DNA from: Neisseria macacae ATCC 33926
GTDB lineage: Bacteria > Pseudomonadota > Gammaproteobacteria > Burkholderiales > Neisseriaceae
Direction: 5' to 3'
Assembly: GCF_022749495.1 (NCBI RefSeq)
Contig: NZ_CP094241.1
Span: 682,001 to 746,000 of the forward strand
Length of the DNA stretch: 64,000 nucleotides
In this document: positions 43,632-52,441 of the stretch, in pieces
How positions within the stretch are numbered: the stretch's first letter is position 1
Layout of the letters: each line of letters opens with the position of its first letter
The notes under the pieces: model-generated
The model's database searches: none
Seen by the model: only the letters and a program-made list of their open reading frames with translations
Told to the model about the DNA's origin: nothing
Made by a program: the position numbers and the translations under genes

Positions 43632-44330
43632 ATGAACCTGTTCAAACCATCCGTTTTAACACTCTTGATGCTGCCCACTCTTCTGGCCGCAGGTTCCACC
43701 ATGCCGGGAAAAAAACTGCCGCCTGTTGAAAAAATCTTAAAACGTCCGCAGGCAGCAAACCCGCAAGTGGTGGTTATTCCGACGCCTGATGGGCGTAAGG
43801 GCGGCGTGTTGCCGGTGTTGTCCGTCATTAATAAAAAAGGCAGGGTTGATGGCGCAGTGTGCCGTGATCAGTCGGCAGGAACGGCATTGTGCAAAGCCGC
43901 ATTGGCGCAGAAGCGTCCGAAGCGATATAAACCTGCTCAAACTTGCTCTGATCAAACCGATGCAAACGGCGAGGTGCGGAGCGTGTGTCAAAACGTTCCG
44001 TCTTATGCGGAACATATTTACTTGCTTTATGGGGAAAATGACAACTATGAAGGCGGTTTATATCGACGGGTGAACATTCCTTATCCTCCTGTAGCATGGG
44101 AAAATGGGGATGAGGGTGAGGTTATATTGGGGGGCGTAGTTTCGCCGGAGGGTAAATTGGAGAGCATCAAAGTGATAAAAAGATCAGGTTATAACATGTT
44201 GGATAATGCGGCAAGGAAAGGGGCAATGGGAGGCATCTTTTTACCTAACGTTAAAGATGGCAAACCTGTATGGATGGAATTTAGGATGCCTATCACTTTC
44301 CATCTTCAAGATCAAGATGTACAAAATTAA
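43632..44330 (+). CDS. Exported TonB-C-terminal-domain-like protein
   Basis: 232 residues. An N-terminal signal peptide (about 1-20, ending LAAG; not a lipobox) is followed by a Pro/Lys-rich stretch, four cysteines in residues 75-125, and a C-terminal domain (about 150-232) with VNIPYPPVAWENGDEGEVIL, VSPEGKLESIKVIKRSGYNM and DNAARKGAM, the pattern of TonB-C domains. It lacks the N-terminal membrane anchor used by TonB for energy coupling, so it is not expected to replace TonB. Function unknown. Lies 42 bases before the SGNH gene. Confidence 0.75.
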   Translation: MNLFKPSVLTLLMLPTLLAAGSTMPGKKLPPVEKILKRPQAANPQVVVIPTPDGRKGGVLPVLSVINKKGRVDGAVCRDQSAGTALCKAALAQKRPKRYKPAQTCSDQTDANGEVRSVCQNVPSYAEHIYLLYGENDNYEGGLYRRVNIPYPPVAWENGDEGEVILGGVVSPEGKLESIKVIKRSGYNMLDNAARKGAMGGIFLPNVKDGKPVWMEFRMPITFHLQDQDVQN

Positions 44331-44372
44331 CGCGGCAGCTTCCGTGATACTTTCAAGAATCAGAAACAAAAT

Positions 44373-44999
44373 ATGCTCACACGAAGAACATTCCTTACTT
44401 ACGCAAGCGTTTTGCTGCTTGCAGCTTGCGGCAGTAAATCCGGCAAGAAGCAGACGAAAATTGCCGCAGGCAGTACCGTACTTGCTTTGGGCGATTCGCT
44501 CACCTACGGCTACGGCGCAGACCCTGACGAATCCTATCCTGCGCAACTGCAAAAGCTGACCGGTTGGGACATCATCAATGGCGGCATTTCCGGCGATACC
44601 TCCGCACAAGCCCTGTCGCGCCTGCCCGCGCTGTTGCAACGCCAACCCAAGCTTGTGATTATCAGCATAGGCGGCAACGACTTCTTGCGTAAATTTCCCG
44701 AAGCTGAAACCCGTGCCAATATCGCCAAAATCATCGAAGGCGTGCAGAAGGAAAACATCCCCGCCGTCTTAGTGGGCGTACCGCACCTGAGCGTCGGCGC
44801 ATTGTTCGGTCATTTGAGCGATCATCCGCTTTATCAGGAGCTTGCCGAACAATACAAAATTCCCTTGTTCGGCGGCGCATGGTCTGAGATTTTGAGTGAT
44901 GAAAAGTTGAAATCCGACCAAATACACGCCAACGCGGCGGGGTATAAGGCATTTGCGGAGAAGTTGGAGAAATTTTTGCGGGAAGAGGGGTTTTTGTAG
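44373..44999 (+). CDS. SGNH/GDSL-family lipase/esterase lipoprotein
   Basis: 208 residues. Lipobox LLLAACGSK (Cys about 19) after an Arg-containing signal sequence. The SGNH blocks are clear: LALGDSLTYGYGA (nucleophile Ser), NGGISGDT, SIGGNDFLR, and DQIHANAAGY with the Asp-His pair. Related to TesA/arylesterase enzymes, here tied to a membrane facing the periplasm or surface. May follow the TonB-C-like gene in one transcript. Confidence 0.9.
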   Translation: MLTRRTFLTYASVLLLAACGSKSGKKQTKIAAGSTVLALGDSLTYGYGADPDESYPAQLQKLTGWDIINGGISGDTSAQALSRLPALLQRQPKLVIISIGGNDFLRKFPEAETRANIAKIIEGVQKENIPAVLVGVPHLSVGALFGHLSDHPLYQELAEQYKIPLFGGAWSEILSDEKLKSDQIHANAAGYKAFAEKLEKFLREEGFL

Positions 45000-45132
45000 G
45001 AGTAAACGGCGATTTTACCTAGGCTTGTTGTTTTCAGACGACCTTTTAAAAAAGAAAAGGGATAGGAATCTTGTAGCGCGTGGGATAAGAGTTTAGAGTA
45101 AATGCCATTTGCGCAGTTTACAAAGAAAGATT

Positions 45133-45597
45133 ATGGAACATTTACCAGAAGAAGATTTCAACCCTTATCGGGCTTATACGCGCACCAATTTGATATGGGG
45201 GTTGCCACTGTTTATCGTTGCTTTTTGGCTGATTTTGTTTCTTTCCCTTATTCCGAGAACAGATATTTCTAACTTACTGGGAGGGGTATTTTTATTTTTA
45301 ATATTTACTTTTCCACTTTCTTTATTGGTTGTGGGACTGGTCTTGCTGACCTCTTGTATTCCCGGCTATTTTGTCGGTTATACTGCCGAGAAGTTGAATT
45401 TGAAATGCAATAGGAAAGATAAGATAAAGGCGGCGGGTTTGACGGCATTTTATTATTGGATTTTCTCCTCTTTCATCCTCGTTCAGATGATTTCGCAGGA
45501 CTTTTCTTTTTCGGCATTCGGGCTGTTCAGCCTGTATGTGGCCATCGCTGGTGCATTGTCTTCTGTCATACCGTCATATATACTGCCTAAATGCTAA
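45133..45597 (+). CDS. Unknown inner-membrane protein
   Basis: 154 residues from ATG 45133. About four hydrophobic segments (25-47, 55-83, 105-125, 128-150) and a polar N-terminus MEHLPEEDFNPYRAYTR. Not assigned to a family. Twenty-one bases before the next small membrane gene. Confidence 0.65.
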   Translation: MEHLPEEDFNPYRAYTRTNLIWGLPLFIVAFWLILFLSLIPRTDISNLLGGVFLFLIFTFPLSLLVVGLVLLTSCIPGYFVGYTAEKLNLKCNRKDKIKAAGLTAFYYWIFSSFILVQMISQDFSFSAFGLFSLYVAIAGALSSVIPSYILPKC

Positions 45598-45618
45598 AAA
45601 AGAGGTTGTAAGACGCTG

Positions 45619-45861
45619 ATGAAATGGTTGAATGTTTTAGGTATTTGGTTGATGGCTATTCCTGAGTTTGTGGCAATTCTTTATGTTGTCGCTTATATTA
45701 ATGATTTTCTGAGCAGTAATAGCGGAAATTGCGGAGTCGGCTGCCTCGGGGATTTGGTTGTTTTCTTTGAGATTGCCTTTTTTGGCAGTATTTTAATCAG
45801 CTTGATTTGGACAGTGATTTTCCTGAGAAAGTATGATAAACGCGATGAGAACGCTGATTGA
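45619..45861 (+). CDS. Small unknown membrane protein
   Basis: 80 residues with two hydrophobic segments (about 4-27 and 44-69) separated by a short loop with two cysteines (GNCGVGCLGD), and a charged tail KYDKRDENAD. Probably co-transcribed with the preceding membrane gene. Confidence 0.6.
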   Translation: MKWLNVLGIWLMAIPEFVAILYVVAYINDFLSSNSGNCGVGCLGDLVVFFEIAFFGSILISLIWTVIFLRKYDKRDENAD

Positions 45862-45864
45862 AGC

Positions 45865-45901
45865 TTTTCAGACGACCTTCCTAATGCACGTCGTCTGAAA
45901 A
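45865..45901. terminator. Imperfect DUS pair after the small membrane genes
   Basis: One complete and one 11-base DUS arm in inverted order. Confidence 0.55.
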
Positions 45902-45941
45902 ACTAAATACCGCTCTTTTTCTACGTTCGTTTCTTACGCGC

Positions 45942-45971
45942 AAAAAAATACCGGCAAAAGCCGGTATTTTT
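45942..45971. terminator. Terminator of the tRNA cluster
   Basis: AAAAAATACCGGC / GCCGGTATTTTT, perfect stem with AAAA loop; T run on both strands, so it ends the minus-strand tRNA transcript. Confidence 0.8.
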
Positions 45972-45977
45972 AAAATT

Positions 45978-46054
45978 TGGCGCGGCGGACGGGGCTCGAA
46001 CCCGCGACCCCCGGCGTGACAGGCCGGTACTCTAACCAACTGAGCTACCACCGC
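45978..46054 (-). tRNA. tRNA-Asp (GTC), copy 1
   Basis: 77 bases with encoded CCA. Acceptor GCGGTGG pairs with CCGCCGC; D arm AGCTCAGTTGGTTAGAG; anticodon loop CTGTCAC gives GTC (Asp); T arm GGGTTCGAGCCCC. Confidence 0.95.
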
Positions 46055-46086
46055 GCATCATTGTTTTGCAACAATGAAAGGAAACT

Positions 46087-46162
46087 TGGTGGGTGATGAC
46101 GGAGTCGAACCGCCGACATTCTGCTTGTAAGGCAGACGCTCTACCAACTGAGCTAATCACCC
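46087..46162 (-). tRNA. tRNA-Val (TAC), copy 1
   Basis: 76 bases with encoded CCA. Acceptor GGGTGAT/ATCACCC; anticodon loop CTTACAA gives TAC (Val); T arm CGGTTCGACTCCG. Confidence 0.95.
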
Positions 46163-46167
46163 TAAAA

Positions 46168-46195
46168 TAAAAAATACCGACGATGTCAGTATTTT
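46168..46195. terminator. Imperfect terminator-like hairpin between the tRNA pairs
   Basis: AAAAATAC / GTATTTTT arms around CGACGATGTCA; a decayed version of the hairpin at 45942-45971. Confidence 0.5.
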
Positions 46196-46202
46196 TGAAA
46201 TT

Positions 46203-46279
46203 TGGCGCGGCGGACGGGGCTCGAACCCGCGACCCCCGGCGTGACAGGCCGGTACTCTAACCAACTGAGCTACCACCGC
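46203..46279 (-). tRNA. tRNA-Asp (GTC), copy 2
   Basis: Identical to copy 1, 225 bases further on. Confidence 0.95.
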
Positions 46280-46311
46280 GCATCATTGTTTTGCAACAAT
46301 GAAAGGAAACT

Positions 46312-46387
46312 TGGTGGGTGATGACGGAGTCGAACCGCCGACATTCTGCTTGTAAGGCAGACGCTCTACCAACTGAGCTAATCACCC
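46312..46387 (-). tRNA. tRNA-Val (TAC), copy 2
   Basis: Identical to copy 1, 225 bases further on; the 32-base Asp-Val spacer is also the same. Confidence 0.95.
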
Positions 46388-46459
46388 TTGTCGCTGCATT
46401 TGCGAAGACGCTATTAAATCAAAAAAGCATCCGCCGCGCAAGCTTTATTTTTCAGTGTA

Positions 46460-48448
46460 TTAGGTATTTCCTTGCAAACTCCAGTTTTCAAAAGAAATAA
46501 TTTCCTCCTGTCTGCCTGCGACGACCAAAATATCATTTGGTTGAAGCTGGAAATCCAAGTCGGGGTTTTCTATCCTGCTTGTGTTACGGCGGATAAATAG
46601 AAGTTTGATGCCGGCGTTATCCAAAGGCAAATCACGGATGGTCTTGCCGATGGCGTAGGCTTCGCCTGTCAGAGGGAAGGCGTGGCGGCATATGGATTTG
46701 CCTTCTTCACCGAATCCGTTTTCATCATCGCTGCCGACAAACAAGCCTTCCAGAGAGGCGTAGCGGCTGTGTCGGATGTTGGTAATGGTCTGATAAACAT
46801 GGCTGTATGTCGCGCCATTGCCCAACATGGCGTAGCTTGCCAGCACTAAGCTGGTTTCTTTGGTATCGGATACTGCTTCTTCTGCGCCCATATCTGTGAA
46901 GATTTTAACGTAATCGTCATTGGTCGCCCGAACATACACGGGCATACTCGGATGCAGTGACATGATATTGTCGAGAACATGCTGGGTTTCGTGCATATTG
47001 TTCAGGGTAATGACCACCATTTTGGCGCGTTCCAAACCTGCGGCTTCCAAGACTTCCCGCCGCTTGGCATCGCCGAACGAAACCGGCTCGCCCGCATTGC
47101 GTGCCACCTGAACCCTGCCGATATCAAGGTCGAGGGCGAAGTAGGGGATGTTTTCCTGAGCCAAGACGCGTCCGACGGTCTGACCGCCGCGTCCGAAACC
47201 GATAATCAGGACGTGGTCGGATTTGCTCATGGTTTCTACCAACATGCTGTGCAAATCCAATGCCTTCATATCCCAGCTTGATTTGACAAAACGGCTGACG
47301 ATGGCATCGCTGCTGCCCAAGATAAATGGGGCGATAATCATGGACAACAGAATCGCTGCCGTAGCCGCCTGTTCCAGCTCTGGCGACACCATATTGATTT
47401 TGCTGGAGATGTTTAACATCACAAAACCAAATTCGCCGCCTTGTGCCAAATAGAGGGCTGTTTTCAAGCTGTCTGCAATCGGATGCTTCATATGCAAAGC
47501 GATGAAAAAGACGACCAATGCTTTCAATACCAGCAGGATTGCCAGCAAAATCAGAATCTGCTGCCAGCCGCCGATTAAAGCCTGGATATCCAGTTTCATG
47601 CCGACCGTGATAAAGAAGAAGCCGAGCAGAATATCGCGGAACGGGCGGATGTCGTCTTCCACTTGGAAACGGTATTCCGTTTCCGAAAGCAGCATACCGG
47701 CGACGAATGCGCCCAATGCCATCGACAAGCCTTCAAGTTCGGTCAGATAAGCTACGCCTAAGGTTACCAGCAAGACGTTGATCATGAACAATTCAGACGA
47801 CTTGCGTTTGGCGACCATTCTGAACCAGCGCGACATCACCTTGCTGCCGACGACGAATAATACGCCCAGCGTGACCAGCATTTTCAATCCGGCAAGACCA
47901 AGCGCCGCCCACAGGCTGCCTTCTTCGCCATTTCCCCCCAATGCAGGGATCAGGATCATCAGCGGCACAACGGCAATATCCTGCATCAACAAGACACCCA
48001 TTGCCATTTGACCGTGCGGCTGTCCTAATTCGGTTTTTTCGGACAGGATGCGGCTGACGATTGCCGTGGACGACATGGTCATCGCCCCTGCTGCGGCAAA
48101 CGCCCAATTAAAGCTGACGCCCATCAACATCAAAATGCCGATAATCGACAACATGGTCACAATGACCTGCAAACCGCCCAAACCGAACACCAAGCGGCGC
48201 ATGGCTTTGAGCTTGGGTAGGGAGAATTCGAGACCGATACTGAACATCAGGAATACGATACCGATTTCGCCCAGATAATCAGTAGCATGGCCTTGCGGAA
48301 TCAGCTTCAACATACCCGGACCGGCGATAAAGCCGACCAAAAGATAACCGAGCATGGAAGGAATGTTGAATTTACGGCAATAAATCACCGTAATGACGGA
48401 AACGAGGAGGACGATAACGATGGGTGCGAGGGAAAAAGTTTCGTGCAT
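46460..48448 (-). CDS. Kef/YbaL-type monovalent cation:proton antiporter (CPA2)
   Basis: 662 residues. About 12-13 membrane segments (1-390) of the Na+/H+ exchanger fold with GIVFLMFSIGLEFSLPKL and the GVLLMQDIAVVPLM helix; a cytoplasmic RCK/TrkA-N domain with NAD-binding VLIIGFGRGGQTVGRVLAQ (about 415); and a TrkA-C domain at the end. Likely exports potassium or another cation under electrophile or pH stress. No KefF/KefG-like partner is adjacent. Confidence 0.92.
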   Translation of the reverse strand: MHETFSLAPIVIVLLVSVITVIYCRKFNIPSMLGYLLVGFIAGPGMLKLIPQGHATDYLGEIGIVFLMFSIGLEFSLPKLKAMRRLVFGLGGLQVIVTMLSIIGILMLMGVSFNWAFAAAGAMTMSSTAIVSRILSEKTELGQPHGQMAMGVLLMQDIAVVPLMILIPALGGNGEEGSLWAALGLAGLKMLVTLGVLFVVGSKVMSRWFRMVAKRKSSELFMINVLLVTLGVAYLTELEGLSMALGAFVAGMLLSETEYRFQVEDDIRPFRDILLGFFFITVGMKLDIQALIGGWQQILILLAILLVLKALVVFFIALHMKHPIADSLKTALYLAQGGEFGFVMLNISSKINMVSPELEQAATAAILLSMIIAPFILGSSDAIVSRFVKSSWDMKALDLHSMLVETMSKSDHVLIIGFGRGGQTVGRVLAQENIPYFALDLDIGRVQVARNAGEPVSFGDAKRREVLEAAGLERAKMVVITLNNMHETQHVLDNIMSLHPSMPVYVRATNDDYVKIFTDMGAEEAVSDTKETSLVLASYAMLGNGATYSHVYQTITNIRHSRYASLEGLFVGSDDENGFGEEGKSICRHAFPLTGEAYAIGKTIRDLPLDNAGIKLLFIRRNTSRIENPDLDFQLQPNDILVVAGRQEEIISFENWSLQGNT

Positions 48449-48832
48449 AGAGCGGGCGGCCTTTTATTTGGAAAACAAGTTATATTTTTGATAGGCCGTC
48501 TGAAAACACGCAGAGAGTGGTATCAACGGGTTATCTAAACGGATAGTCAAAATTATATCAAAAAATCTGTAAAGTAATGCTTTATATAGCCAAAAAAATG
48601 CTGTTCGAAATATCGGCAGTGGGATTTGGGTATCTGGTGGCGGGGCGATTGCTTCAGAGTGAATGAGTTTTAAATCAGGGGTGTATCGGCAACATGCAAT
48701 AATTAGATAAGTTATTGTAAAGTTTTATCGGCTAAAAGGGTCGTCTGAAAACTTGATTTCAGACGACCCTTTTAGTGCTTAATGTGGTTTAAAACAAGCA
48801 AGATATGTTGCTTTACGAGTACATTCCGACGA
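48449..48832. other. Gap between the antiporter and GNAT genes
   Basis: Holds a GCC-type DUS near 48492, AT-rich DNA, and a GTC-type DUS pair (48737-48775). No gene seen. Confidence 0.5.
48737..48775. terminator. Paired-DUS terminator after the GNAT gene
   Basis: AAAGGGTCGTCTGAAA and inverse with TTTT. Confidence 0.7.
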
Positions 48833-49357
48833 CTACTCTTTCTCCAGCGCATATATTACCGCCCTATGCGTCTCACCCGTCGGCTTGGAAAAGAAGTGTT
48901 CTTCAGTGTGATGAGGATAAAATCCGCATTTTTCCAGCATGCGTTGCGAAGGGGTATTTTCCTGATAAGCCACAGCCCAAAGCCGCTCCAGAGACAATTC
49001 CTCAAAAGCATAGGCAACCACCGATTGCACCGCTTCGGTTGCATAACCCTTTCCCCAAAAATCCTCGCCCAGCCAATAACCTATTTCCGCTTCACGGTCG
49101 CTCATCGGCAGATTGCTGTCGTTTTGAAAAAGTAGGCCGATGCTGCCTATCGCTTGATTATCTTCCAAGCAAATGGCAAAACTATGCGGCTTGCGGAGGA
49201 CGTGTTCAATAATTTCGCGGCTTTCCTCCACGCTGGTATGAGGAGGCCAGCCGCACATCGCTCCGATTTTAGGGTTGCGGGCTTGTTCGTACACCGATTC
49301 AGCATCGGTCAGCGTCCAAGAGCGGAGGATTAGGCGGGCTGTTTTTCGTGTTTCCAT
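48833..49357 (-). CDS. GNAT-family N-acetyltransferase (RimJ/RimL-like)
   Basis: 174 residues from ATG 49357. Starts METRKTARLILRSWTLTDAE; the acetyl-CoA-binding region is EIGYWLGEDFWGKGYATEAV (about 91-110) and the C-terminal N-x-x-S-x-R-x-x-E-K-x-G-F motif (NTPSQRMLEKCGFY) is clear. Acceptor unknown (protein N-terminus or small molecule). Confidence 0.9.
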   Translation of the reverse strand: METRKTARLILRSWTLTDAESVYEQARNPKIGAMCGWPPHTSVEESREIIEHVLRKPHSFAICLEDNQAIGSIGLLFQNDSNLPMSDREAEIGYWLGEDFWGKGYATEAVQSVVAYAFEELSLERLWAVAYQENTPSQRMLEKCGFYPHHTEEHFFSKPTGETHRAVIYALEKE

Positions 49358-49450
49358 ACTCAAAAATACCTAATATTGTTTGGAAATTTTGTTGAAACGC
49401 TGCTTTCAGACGACCTTCCAAAAGGTGCAGGCTGTCTGAAATGCCTGTTT

Positions 49451-50929
49451 TTACAAACCCAACTCCCTCCAAATCTCATCAATCTTAGCCGTAACCGCAG
49501 GGTCTTTTTTGATCACACGTCCCCATTCGCGGTCGGTTTCGCCCGGCCATTTGTTGGTTGCATCTAAGCCCATTTTGCCGCCGAGTCCGCTGACGGGGCT
49601 GGCGAAGTCCAGATAATCGATGGGCGTGTTTTCCACTAAAACGGTGTCGCGCACGGGGTCCATGCGCGTGGTTACGGCCCAGATGACTTCTTTCCAGTCG
49701 CGCACGTTCACATCGTCATCGACCACGATGATGAATTTGGTGTACATAAATTGGCGCAGGAACGACCAGCAACCCATCATCACGCGCTTGGCGTGTCCGG
49801 CGTATTGTTTTTTCATGCTGACCACCGCCATGCGGTAGGAGCAGCCTTCGGGCGGCAGGTAGAAATCGGTGATTTCGGGGAACTGCTTTTGCAAGAGCGG
49901 TACGAACACTTCGTTCAATGCCACGCCCAAAACGGCGGGTTCATCGGGCGGTTTGCCCGTGTAGGTGGAGTGGTAAATCGGGTTTTCGCGCATGGTGATG
50001 CGTTCGACCGTGAATACGGGGAAATGATCCTGCTCGTTGTAATAGCCCGTGTGGTCGCCGTATGGACCTTCCAACGCGGTTTCGTTTGGATGAATCACGC
50101 CTTCCAGCACGATTTCGGCACGGGCGGGCACTTGTAAATCGTTGCCGATACATTTCACCAGCTCCGTCCGCGAACCGCGCAGCAGTCCGGCAAACTGGTA
50201 TTCACTCAAAGTATCGGGAACGGGCGTTACCGCACCCAAAATGGTGGCGGGGTCGCAACCGAGCACGACGGCGACGGGATACGGCGTATCGGGATTGAGT
50301 TTGCGGAATTCCTGATAATCCAGCGCGCCGCCGCGATGCGACAGCCAACGCATAATCAGTTTGTTTTTGCCGATGAGTTGCTGGCGGTAAATGCCTAAAT
50401 TTTGGCGTTTTTTGTGCGGCCCGCGTGTTACGGTTAAGCCCCAAGTTACCAGCGGCGCAACGTCTTCCGGCCAGCAATGCTGAATCGGAAGTTTATATAA
50501 ATCAACGTCTTCATCTTCCCACACGACTTCCTGACACGGCGCATTTTTCACCACGTTCGGCGCCATGCTCCAAATGTCTTTCAACAGCGGCAGCTTGGAA
50601 AACGCGTCTTTGATGCCTTTGGGCGGTTCGGGTTCTTTCAGATACGCCAGCGTCTGCCCGATTTCGCGCAGCTTGGACACGCTGTCCGCGCCCATGCCCA
50701 TCGCCACGCGTTCGGGCGTGCCGAACAGGTTTGCCAACACGGGATAATCGTAGCGCGTACCGTCGGGCTTAATCGGGTGTTCAAACAGCAACGCCGGCCC
50801 TTCGGCGCGCAGCACGCGGTCAGCGATTTCGGTCATTTCCAAATGCGGGGAAATGGGATGCGCGACGCGTTTGAGTTTACCCTGCTGCTCGAGCATGGCG
50901 ATGAAGTCGCGTAGGTCTTTGTATTTCAT
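49451..50929 (-). CDS. ubiD: 4-hydroxy-3-polyprenylbenzoate decarboxylase UbiD
   Basis: 492 residues. Prenyl-FMN-dependent decarboxylase in ubiquinone synthesis. MKYKDLRDFIAMLEQQGKLK at the start and EGPYGDHTGYYNEQDHFPV (about 275-293) are typical, along with the FIIVVDDDVNVRDWKEVIWA segment. UbiX, which makes the cofactor, is not in the window. DUS hairpins lie on both sides (degenerate pair about 49404-49440; pair 50945-50983). Confidence 0.95.
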   Translation of the reverse strand: MKYKDLRDFIAMLEQQGKLKRVAHPISPHLEMTEIADRVLRAEGPALLFEHPIKPDGTRYDYPVLANLFGTPERVAMGMGADSVSKLREIGQTLAYLKEPEPPKGIKDAFSKLPLLKDIWSMAPNVVKNAPCQEVVWEDEDVDLYKLPIQHCWPEDVAPLVTWGLTVTRGPHKKRQNLGIYRQQLIGKNKLIMRWLSHRGGALDYQEFRKLNPDTPYPVAVVLGCDPATILGAVTPVPDTLSEYQFAGLLRGSRTELVKCIGNDLQVPARAEIVLEGVIHPNETALEGPYGDHTGYYNEQDHFPVFTVERITMRENPIYHSTYTGKPPDEPAVLGVALNEVFVPLLQKQFPEITDFYLPPEGCSYRMAVVSMKKQYAGHAKRVMMGCWSFLRQFMYTKFIIVVDDDVNVRDWKEVIWAVTTRMDPVRDTVLVENTPIDYLDFASPVSGLGGKMGLDATNKWPGETDREWGRVIKKDPAVTAKIDEIWRELGL

Positions 50930-50972
50930 GTTGATCCTTATTTGAGGTCGTCTGAAAACCGGACTTTGGATT

Positions 50973-51259
50973 TCAGACGACCTGAATCATAGATTGCAAT
51001 ATAGCTTCGGGGCATTCGCTGTTTTCGGCAAAAAAACAATATTCACTATATGGATTGTGAATACTGAACTTCCAGCCCTTGTAACCGAAATCTATCCACG
51101 TTTCGCCTGTTATTTCATTAGAAACGAAGGCGGTAGGGGTCCGCCTAAGCGGCAGACAATTTGCCGCAGCAGGCTCGACGGCGGGCAGGTTTGCGGCAGT
51201 TGCAGGAACAGGCGGGAGCCGTCGGACATGGTTTCGTTCAATAGAGGGCGGTTTGCCAT
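50973..51259 (-). pseudogene. Frameshifted small gene after the DUF2199 gene
   Basis: On the minus strand AAGGACCGA precedes ATG 51259; the frame gives MANRPLLNETMSDGSRLF and continues to LRQIVCRLGG, then stops after 49 residues at 51110. One base after the shift, in the next frame, a well-formed coding run follows (TAFVSNEITGETWIDFGYKG, then WKFSIHNPYSEYCFFAE) to a stop inside a DUS (GTC GTC TGA, 50973-50981). One extra C in the CCCC run near 51140 would join the two into a 95-residue protein. Family unknown. It may be a decayed gene or a sequencing error. Confidence 0.6.
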
Positions 51260-51266
51260 TCGGTCC

Positions 51267-51776
51267 TTAATAGTCTGCACCGAATGCCGCCTCTATCCTT
51301 GCCTGCGCTTCGGCATATTCTATGCCGTGATAAAAGTCGTGTACCAGCGGATGTTCGCTGCCTTGATGCAGTTGCAGCAGGGGACGTCGGTTGTCGGACT
51401 GGGTAACGACATTGCAGTGCAGGCCGAAGGTGTCGGATTCGTAAGGGGGCAGCCAGTTGCATATCCTGCCGAAATAAACGACGTTTTCCGGATTGTCGTG
51501 AAAGTCGCTTTGATAGTCGTTAAAACTCTTTTCGCTGACGGATACCCACACGCCGTATTCCAGCGTTTCCTCATGCCCGATAATCGGAATAAGCAGCACC
51601 GCGCGGATAAAACGGTCGGTTTGGTCGGGATAGCGGATGATACAGAAATCAGAATCACATTCCGCTTGATAAGCAATGCGTTCTTCTTCACTGAGTTGAT
51701 TATAGGGATCGGGAGTGGCAAAGCAGAGCGCCGGCATGTCTTCATGTTTTTCGCCGCAGGAAGTGCAAGTGTACAT
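51267..51776 (-). CDS. DUF2199 family protein
   Basis: 169 residues. Starts with a zinc-ribbon-like MYTCTSCGEKHEDMPALCF and has the family core: CDSDFCIIRYPDQTDRFIRA, YGVWVSVSEKSFNDYQSDF and RICNWLPPYESDTFGLHCNV. The function of DUF2199 proteins is not known to me. Its stop is the start of the ribosome site of the frameshifted gene that follows. Confidence 0.85.
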   Translation of the reverse strand: MYTCTSCGEKHEDMPALCFATPDPYNQLSEEERIAYQAECDSDFCIIRYPDQTDRFIRAVLLIPIIGHEETLEYGVWVSVSEKSFNDYQSDFHDNPENVVYFGRICNWLPPYESDTFGLHCNVVTQSDNRRPLLQLHQGSEHPLVHDFYHGIEYAEAQARIEAAFGADY

Positions 51777-51825
51777 GGTGGATTCCTTTTGAGTTTTAGG
51801 TGGGACCGGTTTTCAGACGACCTTT

Positions 51826-51932
51826 TATAGTGGATTAACTTTAAACCAGTACGGCGTTGCCTCGCCTTGTCGTACTATCTGTACTGTCTGCGGCTTCGTC
51901 GCCTTGTCCTGATTTAAATTTAATCCACTATA
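51826..51932. mobile_element. Correia repeat element (CREE), 107-bp form
   Basis: Short form, inserted directly behind the T run of a DUS, exactly as at 38138. Confidence 0.92.
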
Positions 51933-51985
51933 TAACTGGTTTGAAGTTCGGGTCGTCTGAAAAACAGGGTGCAGCCTATATTGCA

Positions 51986-52438
51986 CTAGTGGTTTTTTCG
52001 GCTGTGGTTTTCAATGCCTTCTGCCACGGTGGCTAAAAAATCCAGATATTTCGGGTCTTCGTCCAGCCACGCTTCGTCGTCCAAACCCATGTAGGCGCGC
52101 ATCAACTCGTCAGCGGCGCGTTCCATATTGCCCAATTCAAACTGCGCCTGTCCTAAACGCAAATGCAAAAACGGGTTGCCGATTGCGTCCGGGCAATACA
52201 TGGCGTGGCTTAAATGCTCGTGCGCGGCGGTAAAATCGCCGCTCAAGAAATCCGCATCGCCGATGGCTGCCAGAATCCATGTTGCCGCTTCCCAGTCGGT
52301 TTTCGGTTCGGGCAACAAATCCCACGCCTGCCAATAAAGGTCGAGTGCTTCGGCGTATTGCCCGTCTTCCGCCAACGTGTCGCCTTGTTCGCAAAGCCGG
52401 CAAATGGAGTCGTAGGTTTGGTCGTTTAATTCACTCAT
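51986..52438 (-). CDS. Tetratricopeptide-repeat protein of unknown function
   Basis: 150 residues, acidic, no signal peptide. TPR-like helix pairs: [20 protein letters not shown] (about 19-38), [19 protein letters not shown] (57-75) and [20 protein letters not shown] (93-112). Starts three bases after the stop of the gene upstream, so both form an operon. Such small soluble acidic proteins occur as toxin-immunity genes, but nothing here proves that. Confidence 0.75.
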
Positions 52439-52441
52439 GGT

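Noticed and set aside
46318..46500. 60-codon frame at the tRNA cluster
   Set aside because: Made of tRNA-Val sequence read in the wrong strand.
50994..51830. 278-codon open frame on the plus strand over the DUF2199 locus
   Set aside because: Antisense to DUF2199, whose family motifs on the minus strand are clear, and it runs through the end of the next Correia element.
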